20,051 nt of DNA from a virus: the IMG/VR virus record IMGVR_UViG_3300044994_000370, positions 1 to 20,051 of that record; one strand, given 5' to 3'. Under the pieces are notes generated by a model. That model made no database searches. It saw only the letters and a program-made list of their open reading frames with translations, and was not told where the DNA came from. The stretch's first letter is position 1. Each line of letters opens with the position of its first letter. Below, one piece after another: positions 1-5,549 of the stretch. The translations under genes were made by a program, and so were the position numbers.

Positions 1-955
1 TAAGGGTTGTGATGGAGTTAAAGAATACGAAGGTGATAGGATCTGTACCCAAAGTAGCTGGGTCAGAGTTACAAACAAACACCTTACCTGCATGGGTGTT
101 ACCGCTGGTAACCGCAACGTAAGCCCCTTTGATCTCGTTGATAGGAGTGATCTGATCAAAATCTGTAGCTCTTGACCAAGCACCAGCAGCTACTACGTAG
201 ATACCGTTATCGGCAGCAGAGGTTTGATCCTTAACAAGTACTCTATCGCCAGCAACCAAGTTTACACCGTCGATGGTTTGGGTACCAGATAGTGTAATGT
301 TTGCGGTTGTAGCAACACGAACAGCTTCCTTAGGTTTTACACCTTCGACAGCGTTATCGACATAAGTTTTGGTTGCAGCGTCGGAACCAACAGTAGGAGC
401 GGCAAGGTTTGTAAGCTTGAAACCGCCCATTGACTGGTTGGCTGTAAAAGCTCGCGAACCGTTTTGGAGGATAGCAGTGTTAACCTCGCCAAGGTTTACG
501 TTGGCATCAGGCATCGTGATCGTTCTGGTAGTACCTGTAGTGATACCAGAAGCTTGGAACGCTATCTTTTTTGTGTTATCGACATCGTCAGAGATCCTAA
601 AAACGTTATCTTGGAAATCTGGAGTGATACTTACGTTCTCGACCGCAGTTTCTAATGATTGGAGAGCTTGCTTAATTGTTGAGTTTGCAGGAATAGTGCT
701 TCCTGTAAAAGTTCCAAGATCGTTGGCAGCAGGAGCCACACCAGAAAGGGTTTGAAGATTTGTGATATGGCCTAAGTTGATGTTTGAGTCGGGCACTGTA
801 ATTGTGCGGTTAGCAGTTAGTGTACCTGCAAAAGTTACATTGTTTGAACCGCCAAGATTTAACTTGATGTTTTGCAAAACAAGCGTATTAGCTGTAAGGT
901 CTACTTCTCTGTGAACCCCAGAAACTAAACGCGAAAGTTTTGAAATATCTGCCAT
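1..955 (-). CDS. Phage tail fibre protein, N-terminal part (C-terminus beyond the left edge)
   Basis: An open frame runs from an ATG at 953-955 to the window edge without a stop (about 318 codons visible). AGGAG lies 9 nt upstream of the start. Beta-rich tail-fibre modules are visible: a repeat with 'NRTITVPDSNINLG' near residues 45-60, echoed later by 'TRTITMPDANVNLG'. Around residues 173-203 is the common fibre signature 'MGGFKLTNLAAPTVGSDAATK' read up to 'ATKTYVDNA'. Residues about 208-266 hold a module with 'GVNLVAGDRVLVKDQT' and 'DNGIYVVAAGAW', widespread in phage fibres and adhesins. It is expected to be a trimeric appendage outside the virion that contacts the host. It is the last gene visible in the minus-strand tail operon, 12 nt after the preceding small gene. 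The receptor-binding tip is not visible. The fibre assignment is by recognised modules, not by a whole-protein match. Confidence 0.85.
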   Translation of the reverse strand, partial: MADISKLSRLVSGVHREVDLTANTLVLQNIKLNLGGSNNVTFAGTLTANRTITVPDSNINLGHITNLQTLSGVAPAANDLGTFTGSTIPANSTIKQALQSLETAVENVSITPDFQDNVFRISDDVDNTKKIAFQASGITTGTTRTITMPDANVNLGEVNTAILQNGSRAFTANQSMGGFKLTNLAAPTVGSDAATKTYVDNAVEGVKPKEAVRVATTANITLSGTQTIDGVNLVAGDRVLVKDQTSAADNGIYVVAAGAWSRATDFDQITPINEIKGAYVAVTSGNTHAGKVFVCNSDPATLGTDPITFVFFNSITTL

Positions 956-967
956 TTTTTTTCTCTC

Positions 968-1207
968 CTACCATTCTTTTTCGTTAAAAGATTGATCTTT
1001 AATCGTCTCTTTTATAAGATTGGCTTCCCCTTGCTTTACTATTTGAACCGCCAAAAGAACCTCAAGTCCATAAACATTTAGGTATTTGTTCATATCCGAA
1101 ACAGTCTTTTCGACTATCTCCTTCATTTTCCTTCTTAGCATGGCTTCAATTTCTTGAAATTGCTCTTCAGAAACCGAATCTATATTAATTTTTCTAATTC
1201 TTTCCAT
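968..1207 (-). CDS. Small helical protein of the tail-fibre operon, function unknown
   Basis: This encodes 79 residues from an ATG at 1205-1207. It is highly charged and predicted to be mostly alpha-helical: residues about 12-45 are rich in E, K, M and R, and a second amphipathic helix contains 'LEVLLAVQIVKQ'. I see no signal peptide, membrane segment or Cys. It begins 3 nt after the stop of the upstream 149-residue gene and ends 12 nt before the fibre gene, so it is probably translationally coupled to both; its own ribosome site is weak. Its position next to a fibre could suit a fibre-assembly factor or a small baseplate component, but that is positional inference only. I do not recognise the family. 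Confidence 0.7.
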   Translation of the reverse strand: MERIRKINIDSVSEEQFQEIEAMLRRKMKEIVEKTVSDMNKYLNVYGLEVLLAVQIVKQGEANLIKETIKDQSFNEKEW

Positions 1208-1210
1208 AAC

Positions 1211-1660
1211 TTATAGCTTTCCGACTAGCTGCATCTTAACCAACAAGTCCTTGTTTGAAGGCGTGTTTGTATTTCTTACAATAACCCCTACCCTAATAAC
1301 AGCATCCCCAGCTACAAAACCGTTAACTCCTATAGCCGGATGTTGGTTGGTAAGACCTCCAGTTTTAGATACGTAAACATAATCCCCATGGGCAAAAGAT
1401 ACGGATACGTTTTCGATTCTTCCCGCTAACGAAACATCGCCAGAGGCGTTATTTGCGATAGACACCTTAGTCACTCCTGCAATAGAAAAAACCGTATCTT
1501 CGTCTGAAACATCAATCGTTGTGATATAGCCGTTATTATCTATCGCTACGGGTGTCAAAGCAGGAATTAAAGAGCCAGATTGATTTTTCATCTGTGTTAT
1601 CAGGTTTGAATTTGCAGCCTGAGCTTCAGCTATAATTGCAGCAAATGGTCTGTAGGTCAT
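1211..1660 (-). CDS. Small beta-rich virion-associated protein, unknown
   Basis: This encodes 149 residues from an ATG at 1658-1660. The N-terminus ('YRPFAAIIAEAQAANSNLI') is a helix of about 25 residues. The rest is rich in beta-forming and small residues, with 'FAHGDYVYVSKTGGLT' and 'GDAVIRVGVIVRNTNTP' near residues 90-130, a style seen in phage capsid-decoration and tail-appendage proteins. It lies between the 926-residue appendage gene (22-nt gap) and a small helical gene (3-nt gap), firmly within the tail operon. A structural or accessory role in the virion is inferred from composition and context; I cannot name a family. The helix plus beta domain could allow docking on a larger protein. 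Confidence 0.7.
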   Translation of the reverse strand: MTYRPFAAIIAEAQAANSNLITQMKNQSGSLIPALTPVAIDNNGYITTIDVSDEDTVFSIAGVTKVSIANNASGDVSLAGRIENVSVSFAHGDYVYVSKTGGLTNQHPAIGVNGFVAGDAVIRVGVIVRNTNTPSNKDLLVKMQLVGKL

Positions 1661-1683
1661 ATCCCAATCTCTTTACTTAGCTA

Positions 1684-4464
1684 TTAAACAATCCACCAAT
1701 TCGCCCCATCACTTACAATCGATATCGTTTCATACTGAGTTGTAATCGAATAAGGAGTGGATGTACGGTCAACGCCATCGACTGTTTGGTTTAACACGGT
1801 TGCTACGAACAAGGTATTACCTGCGTCGATCTTTTTTACCGTAATATGTTTACCGCTATTTCCAACAGCAGTTGGAAGAGTTACGGTTCTGTTTCCGCCT
1901 GAGTTGCTGACTAATATGTAATCATTTGCAGCGGTCGCGGTGTAGTTAGTACCAGTAACTGTGGTTACGTTATAAGTTGGGGCTGACGGAGCAGAAGTGA
2001 TCGTGATATCGTTAGCGTTTTCTGTTACGGTTACGCCAGAACCAGCCTGAATTCTTCTGAAATTAAGAGTTACACCTGTTTTGTTCTTAAATACAGCAGC
2101 TCCAGTACCAAGGTTAGCACCTGTGTTAGCTTCTCCAGAACCTCCGCCACCTGCTCCTTGAGCTTTACCGGGATCAATCCTAAAAAGAAGCTCATCACCA
2201 ACTACAAGGTTTTGTTGTATCTGAATCGTTACAGATTCGGTGTTGTTAGCACCAACTTCCGTATAATCAGCACCTAGACGAAGCCTTTGACCATTTAAGT
2301 AAACTTCAAGGTCAGCCTTACCGACTATGTATCCATTAACCGCATTAAAATAATGCGAATCATAAGGCAAAGTAAGGTTGGTACCTGAGTTAATAGGACC
2401 TGTAACCTCATTATCGTTAGCAGGGGAACCAGCAACAACGGTCAAAACCTCTTCGTAAATTGTAATCGGATTGCCTGCAAGCTCTTTAAGTTTTTTGTCA
2501 AGTTTTTTGATCGCTAAGGTGAGGTTATCACCATCACTGATATAGTTATTCGAAGCACCAGTACCTTGTGTTGTAACGGTAACGGTAGCACCGTTTACGT
2601 TAACGTTAGAAGCGTTTGTTGTGGTACCTGCATCTACGTTTGTAACCGTAACCGTAGCACCAGAAACGGTCGCGTTAAAATCGACCACACCGTTTATCGC
2701 GGTTTGTAAGGCAGCGGCTACTTGGTTAGCCGTATCACCAGTAGAAATTGCAACTTCAATAGGTATTTTTCCAACGATGTTTGGGTTACCACCTAAGTTG
2801 TCTCTGTTAAACCAGATATAATACTCGTTTAAATCAAGAGCACTATAAATTAGCATGTGCTGACCAGAAGTAATAGCAGTTGCTGCTGGCACAGTAATGC
2901 TTGTAACTTCTGAAACTAAAGCACCTAACTTATTAGAATATTCTGGAGAGTTATCTACTTCACTAACAGCGCCAATATAAGTTACGATATCTTTTGACGT
3001 ATTATCAGAGATATCTCTGTCTTCACCTTGCTCAAGTTCTGAGCCAAGGAAACGAACGTAAACTCTGGGTGTTGATCCACCGTTGTCTGATCTTAATAAG
3101 AACCAGAAAGTATCTTCTGTAAACGGAACATCTTTTCTAGCCGCAACACGAATGTGACGATCAGTTGAAGGAGATGGGTTAGTTTCGTAAACACCAAAGG
3201 CATACTGAGCTTTGGCTCCAGAAAGTCCTGTTGACGTGTAAGGATACGCAACAGAAAGGGTCACCTGAGAAAGTGAGTCAACGGATTGGATTTTTAGATA
3301 TTTCGTATCATCGTCAGTAGCTAGCTTAACCCAGTCGCCAGCTTGAAGCAGAGATGTCCAAGAAACGTTACCAACAGAAGTTACGATAGCACTACCGTTT
3401 GTAAATACGAGGTTAGGTACGATGTTAACACCACGCTTTAAATTTATATAAGCAACCTGTTCATCTGCAAGCGTGATATCACTGCTTGATGGGTTAGCAT
3501 TTAACTGAAAAGAAAGTCTTGAACCAACAAGGGCAATCTGTATTGCCTGATCCCAGTTGATTCGACCCGCGATGGTACCGCTATGAGAAATCTGACCTCG
3601 ACCAGTGACCACCGTATTTCCAAGGTCTTGTCTTAGTTTAACTAAAGAACCACCAACGTTTTGAGAATACCAAAAAGTCGTTCCTTTAATCTCCTTAAAG
3701 GAAGACATAACAGCATCCATCCACTCTTTCAGGTTGTAGAGTTGCTTATCTCCACCTCTGAAGGGGTTTACCGCGTTAGAAGACGATGTTACAGGGTTTT
3801 CTAAGCGACCTTCTGTGTGGTTTGTCCACGGATAAACATATGCTGGATTTGGAGTTGTACTACCTGCGGTACCCAACCTAAAAAGCATAGGTCTTTGATC
3901 TGTGATGTCAACTACGTTTCCGGCTACGTCAACGGTGATCTTGGCTATAGGTACAACATTTGAAGCCCATAACGAAGTCGTGATTATGATGTTGTAACGC
4001 AATATTTGGGCTAGAGGTACGTTTGAAGAAAATTCGTTTTTGTTTGTAGGGTTCCAGAAATATACCGTATCTGAGGTTGCCGTATCGGCAAAACGTTCAT
4101 ATTCAATACCAACATAGTTTACGGCATTAGCTGTAAACGCACCACGAACTTTTGTGTTGATCGTAGAGTTTAAAACTTCAGGAGCTGCGTTAGAAGGTAC
4201 CGTGTAAAAAGTTCCAGATTGTCTGGAAGTTCCGTGAAATAACGTACTAGAAGCTACAAGCATCTGAAGACCAGATGCAGCAGCCCCGATAGCTCCCGTC
4301 ATGTTTATCTCGAATCCACGAATCACATAAACATTGTTTTCGCCTGTAACAAAACCTTTGAGTAACTCGTCAAAATCCGCAGAAACAGCAGACTCGATAG
4401 AACGTAAATGAGGAACGTCTATACGCTGTGAACCTAACCATCTTTGTCTACGCCTAACTGACAT
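1684..4464 (-). CDS. Large modular tail appendage / fibre-like protein (926 aa)
   Basis: The start ATG at 4462-4464 has AGAGG 6 nt upstream. The N-terminal ~190 residues ('RIDVPHLRSIESAVSADFDE', then 'PIAKITVDVAGNVVDITDQRP') resemble the attachment regions of large phage appendage proteins that sit on the baseplate. Residues about 515-638 carry a ~120-residue module ('NEYYIWFNRDNLGGNPNIVG') that also occurs in the 680- and 2187-residue proteins of this operon. The C-terminal third has fibre modules: 'GANLGTGAAVFKNKTGVTLN' near residues 777-797, and a terminal domain with 'GGNRTVTLPTAVGNSGKHIT' ending in 'VSDGANWWIV'. Expected role: a virion surface or baseplate-proximal fibre. Its leader abuts the right end of the mini-transposon, which may have displaced or replaced the original upstream sequence. 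The fibre-like call is well supported; the exact virion position is not known. Confidence 0.75.
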   Translation of the reverse strand: MSVRRRQRWLGSQRIDVPHLRSIESAVSADFDELLKGFVTGENNVYVIRGFEINMTGAIGAAASGLQMLVASSTLFHGTSRQSGTFYTVPSNAAPEVLNSTINTKVRGAFTANAVNYVGIEYERFADTATSDTVYFWNPTNKNEFSSNVPLAQILRYNIIITTSLWASNVVPIAKITVDVAGNVVDITDQRPMLFRLGTAGSTTPNPAYVYPWTNHTEGRLENPVTSSSNAVNPFRGGDKQLYNLKEWMDAVMSSFKEIKGTTFWYSQNVGGSLVKLRQDLGNTVVTGRGQISHSGTIAGRINWDQAIQIALVGSRLSFQLNANPSSSDITLADEQVAYINLKRGVNIVPNLVFTNGSAIVTSVGNVSWTSLLQAGDWVKLATDDDTKYLKIQSVDSLSQVTLSVAYPYTSTGLSGAKAQYAFGVYETNPSPSTDRHIRVAARKDVPFTEDTFWFLLRSDNGGSTPRVYVRFLGSELEQGEDRDISDNTSKDIVTYIGAVSEVDNSPEYSNKLGALVSEVTSITVPAATAITSGQHMLIYSALDLNEYYIWFNRDNLGGNPNIVGKIPIEVAISTGDTANQVAAALQTAINGVVDFNATVSGATVTVTNVDAGTTTNASNVNVNGATVTVTTQGTGASNNYISDGDNLTLAIKKLDKKLKELAGNPITIYEEVLTVVAGSPANDNEVTGPINSGTNLTLPYDSHYFNAVNGYIVGKADLEVYLNGQRLRLGADYTEVGANNTESVTIQIQQNLVVGDELLFRIDPGKAQGAGGGGSGEANTGANLGTGAAVFKNKTGVTLNFRRIQAGSGVTVTENANDITITSAPSAPTYNVTTVTGTNYTATAANDYILVSNSGGNRTVTLPTAVGNSGKHITVKKIDAGNTLFVATVLNQTVDGVDRTSTPYSITTQYETISIVSDGANWWIV

Positions 4465-4494
4465 CTAATACCTCTTATATTGGTGCTTACTTAT

Positions 4495-4623
4495 CTGACA
4501 GCTCCCACGATTAAATCGTGGGGTTCCTGCTTCATCGCTCTAGCTAACGCTAATCGCTCCACAGGCTTTGTTTATACTTGGAGGGCTGACCTCTCCTCCA
4601 AGTTAATACCTTAGTAAGGTACC
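4495..4623 (-). ncRNA. Predicted omega-RNA-like scaffold of the mini-element
   Basis: Read on the minus strand, this segment folds into a series of hairpins in the same order as the right end of the full TnpB element. They are GG(TACCTT)ACT(AAGGTA) at about 4605-4623, CTTGGAGG/CCTCCAAG at 4577-4602, and CCCACGAT/ATCGTGGG at 4504-4522. The intervening 62 nt are identical to the full element. Stems differ from it by compensatory changes (see findings), while the linker does not. TnpB proteins are known to use RNAs made from the element's right end, with the guide taken from flanking DNA directly 3' of that end. The predicted guide here is the minus-strand complement of about 4475-4494 (ataagtaagcaccaatataa), the leader of the 926-residue gene. 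Expression is not shown by the sequence; no promoter is identified. Confidence 0.5.
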
Positions 4624-4756
4624 GTTATTTTTATAAATCAGTGATTTGGTTCTTTGTCACTAATTTATACTTCACAATACTTATTAAAACCACTATTATA
4701 TTATCATTTTATTTTTCAAAATTCATCACACGACTTTAGGCGTGGGATTTCTTTTG
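4495..4756 (-). mobile_element. Mini IS200/IS605-type element, internally deleted relative of the TnpB element at 5422-6725
   Basis: Both ends match the full element. The segment 4520-4581 is identical to 5448-5509 over 62 nt, and 4673-4756 aligns without gaps to 6642-6725. The tnpB reading frame is gone except for a 36-nt hairpin (4633-4668) that corresponds to 5827-5862 inside tnpB. Subterminal hairpins are at 4504-4522 (perfect, 8 bp) and 4727-4746 (two mismatches). There is no target duplication, as expected for this family. Boundaries are taken from where the two copies stop matching (CTGACAG at one end, TTCTTTTG at the other) and are uncertain by a few bases. It has no protein gene, so it must be moved by a TnpA acting in trans, which is not in the window. 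It sits between the appendage gene and the zinc-ribbon gene. Confidence 0.85.
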
Positions 4757-4811
4757 ATCTTATCATTAAGATTGTCTATCACGCGAAAATACTAGATTTA
4801 ATCTTAAAGGT

Positions 4812-4829
4812 ATAAGATAATATTTATAG
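4812..4829 (+). promoter_or_regulatory. Candidate promoter motif upstream of the zinc-ribbon gene
   Basis: ATAAGATAATATTTATAG matches ATAAGATTGTTTTTATAG at 18458-18475 in 15 of 18 positions. Both copies precede the only plus-strand genes inserted in an otherwise minus-strand operon. It ends 23 nt before the TTG start chosen for the zinc-ribbon gene. It lies just outside the mini-element. A role as a phage promoter is inferred; AT-richness makes chance similarity possible. Confidence 0.4.
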
Positions 4830-4840
4830 TGGAAGGCTCG

Positions 4841-4847
4841 AAAGGAG
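4841..4847 (+). promoter_or_regulatory. Shine-Dalgarno site that selects a TTG start
   Basis: AAAGGAG is followed by 5 nt (accac) and then TTG at 4853-4855. This is the only good ribosome site in the region. It lies inside the frame if the upstream GTG at 4829 is used, and that GTG has no purine-rich site before it. The TTG start is therefore preferred. Confidence 0.65.
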
Positions 4848-4852
4848 ACCAC

Positions 4853-5194
4853 TTGAGAAAGGGAAAGCATTTTAAGACCGATAAAGAACATAGCAGGATA
4901 CAAGAATTATCCCATAAAAACAAGGAGTTACAACGCGAGATAGCACGGCTTAGAAGAGAAAACGAAAGACTTAGAAATCAATGGATACCGCCCGAAGAAT
5001 CAAAAATAAAAGAAGATAATATGGCTCAGGAAGCTAAGCCCAAGAAAAAAGACAGGATATGCTACGGATGCGGAAAAGGCAAACTGGTACTGATCAGATA
5101 CGGAAAACCCGATGGAGAATGGTATTATCGTAGCTGTGACGTTTGCGGATACAGAACCAGATCTAAAAAACTAACACCAGAGGTAGAGGAATAG
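4853..5194 (+). CDS. Coiled-coil zinc-ribbon protein, function unknown
   Basis: The preferred TTG start gives 113 residues; an in-frame GTG at 4829 would add eight. The N-terminus is basic (RKGKHFKTDKEH). A heptad-like segment rich in L, E, R and K follows ('IQELSHKNKELQREIARLRR', about residues 16-45 of the short form), predicted to be a dimerising coiled coil. The C-terminus has a zinc ribbon with two CxxC knuckles, CYGC and CDVC, 21 residues apart, ending in a basic 'YRTRSKK' patch. This architecture suits a nucleic-acid- or polymerase-binding regulator, but I recognise no named family. It is encoded against the direction of the tail operon, between two related transposable elements, and has its own candidate promoter motif, so it looks like an accessory (moron) gene. 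Confidence 0.8.
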   Translation: MRKGKHFKTDKEHSRIQELSHKNKELQREIARLRRENERLRNQWIPPEESKIKEDNMAQEAKPKKKDRICYGCGKGKLVLIRYGKPDGEWYYRSCDVCGYRTRSKKLTPEVEE

Positions 5195-5196
5195 AG

Positions 5197-5213
5197 TTTG
5201 TAAAAATTACAAA
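5197..5213 (+). repeat. AT-rich inverted repeat just after the zinc-ribbon stop codon
   Basis: TTTGTAA and TTACAAA form a perfect 7-bp stem with an AAA loop, starting 2 nt after the TAG stop. It is followed by A residues, not T, on the plus strand, so it is a poor intrinsic terminator for the gene. It could be a weak 3' stability hairpin or chance in AT-rich DNA. Confidence 0.3.
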
Positions 5214-5286
5214 AAAATAACAAAAGCGTTTCTTTTAAACCTATCTCCTGTGAGCCTAAAAAAGGCATATCCTGACAAATAAAAAG

Positions 5287-5304
5287 CTATTTCTAAAGAA
5301 ATAG
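5287..5304 (-). terminator. Possible weak terminator for minus-strand transcripts leaving the TnpB element
   Basis: CTATTTC-TAAA-GAAATAG is a perfect 7-bp inverted repeat. On the minus strand it is followed by cTTTTTaTTT, so it could end read-through from tnpB and its guide RNA. The stem is AT-rich and the strength is doubtful. On the plus strand it lies 17 nt upstream of the exonuclease fragment. Confidence 0.3.
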
Positions 5305-5321
5305 AGAAAGCGAAAAAAACA

Positions 5322-5441
5322 ATGAAACTCCTAGCTTTAGATCTCGAAATGAATCAGCCTAGCGGGAAAATTATCCAGATAGGAGCTTGTGTTTTTAGAA
5401 AAAAAGATAAAGCCATAATTGCTGACAGCTCCCACGCCTAA
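5322..5441 (+). pseudogene. DnaQ-like (DEDD) 3'-5' exonuclease, N-terminal fragment truncated by the TnpB element
   Basis: From ATG at 5322-5324 the frame reads MKLLALDLEMNQPSGKIIQI and on to about residue 33, with native sequence up to about 5421. It then enters the element and stops at 5439-5441. 'ALDLEMNQPSGKIIQIGA' is the Exo I motif region of phage RNase T / DnaQ-type exonucleases, with the metal-binding pair D7 and E9. The Exo II and Exo III motifs of a normal ~170-220-residue domain are absent. On the far side of the element only about 50 nt remain before the stop of the next gene. Joining the two flanks keeps the frame open for just 17-18 more codons, which do not look like exonuclease. 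So the 3' part was deleted, or the gene was already broken. The fragment cannot be catalytic. Confidence 0.75.
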
Positions 5442-5549
5442 AGACATGGGGTTCCTGCTTCATCGCTCTAGCTAACGCTAATCGCTCCACAGGCTTTGTT
5501 TATACTTGGTAGGCTGTCCTCTCCACCAAGTGTTCGCATTAATGCAAAC
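5422..5549 (-). ncRNA. Predicted omega-RNA scaffold of the TnpB element (3' end of tnpB plus right end)
   Basis: On the minus strand, in order: GTTTGCA/TGCGAAC (5532-5549), CTTGGTGG/CTACCAAG with one G-T wobble (5505-5530), a 62-nt linker (5448-5509, overlapping the stem edges) and CCCATGTC/GGCGTGGG with two wobbles (5431-5450). The first part overlaps the last codons of tnpB, as known for omega-RNAs. The guide would be the minus-strand sequence directly beyond the right end, the complement of about 5402-5421 (caattatggctttatctttt), derived from the exonuclease gene. Structure is supported by comparison with the mini-element copy. Its true 5' end and processing cannot be read from the sequence. 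Confidence 0.6.
5431..5450 (-). repeat. Right-end subterminal hairpin of the TnpB element
   Basis: Minus strand CCCATGTC-TTTA-GGCGTGGG pairs along 8 positions using two G-T wobbles. On the plus strand the same positions would be A-C mismatches, so the minus strand is the structured one. It is almost the same as the left-end hairpin at 6696-6715. In this family such hairpins are bound by TnpA as single-stranded DNA and also form the 3' stem of the guide RNA. Confidence 0.7.

Noticed and set aside
369-755. Plus-strand open frame of 128 codons at the left edge
   Set aside because: It is antisense to the tail-fibre frame, which has recognised fibre modules and a good ribosome site.
4766-4807. 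TTAAGATT ... AATCTTAA inverted repeat as an operator
   Set aside because: The arms are 26 nt apart and AT-rich, and no second copy is seen near other genes; chance is likely.
4829-4831. GTG as start of the zinc-ribbon gene
   Set aside because: It has no ribosome site and overlaps the promoter-like motif; the in-frame TTG at 4853 has AAAGGAG at good spacing.
5222-5280. A short open stretch (reading LSPVSLKKAYPDK before a stop) upstream of the exonuclease fragment as a gene
   Set aside because: It has no clear start codon or ribosome site and is too short to support; recorded only as intergenic sequence.
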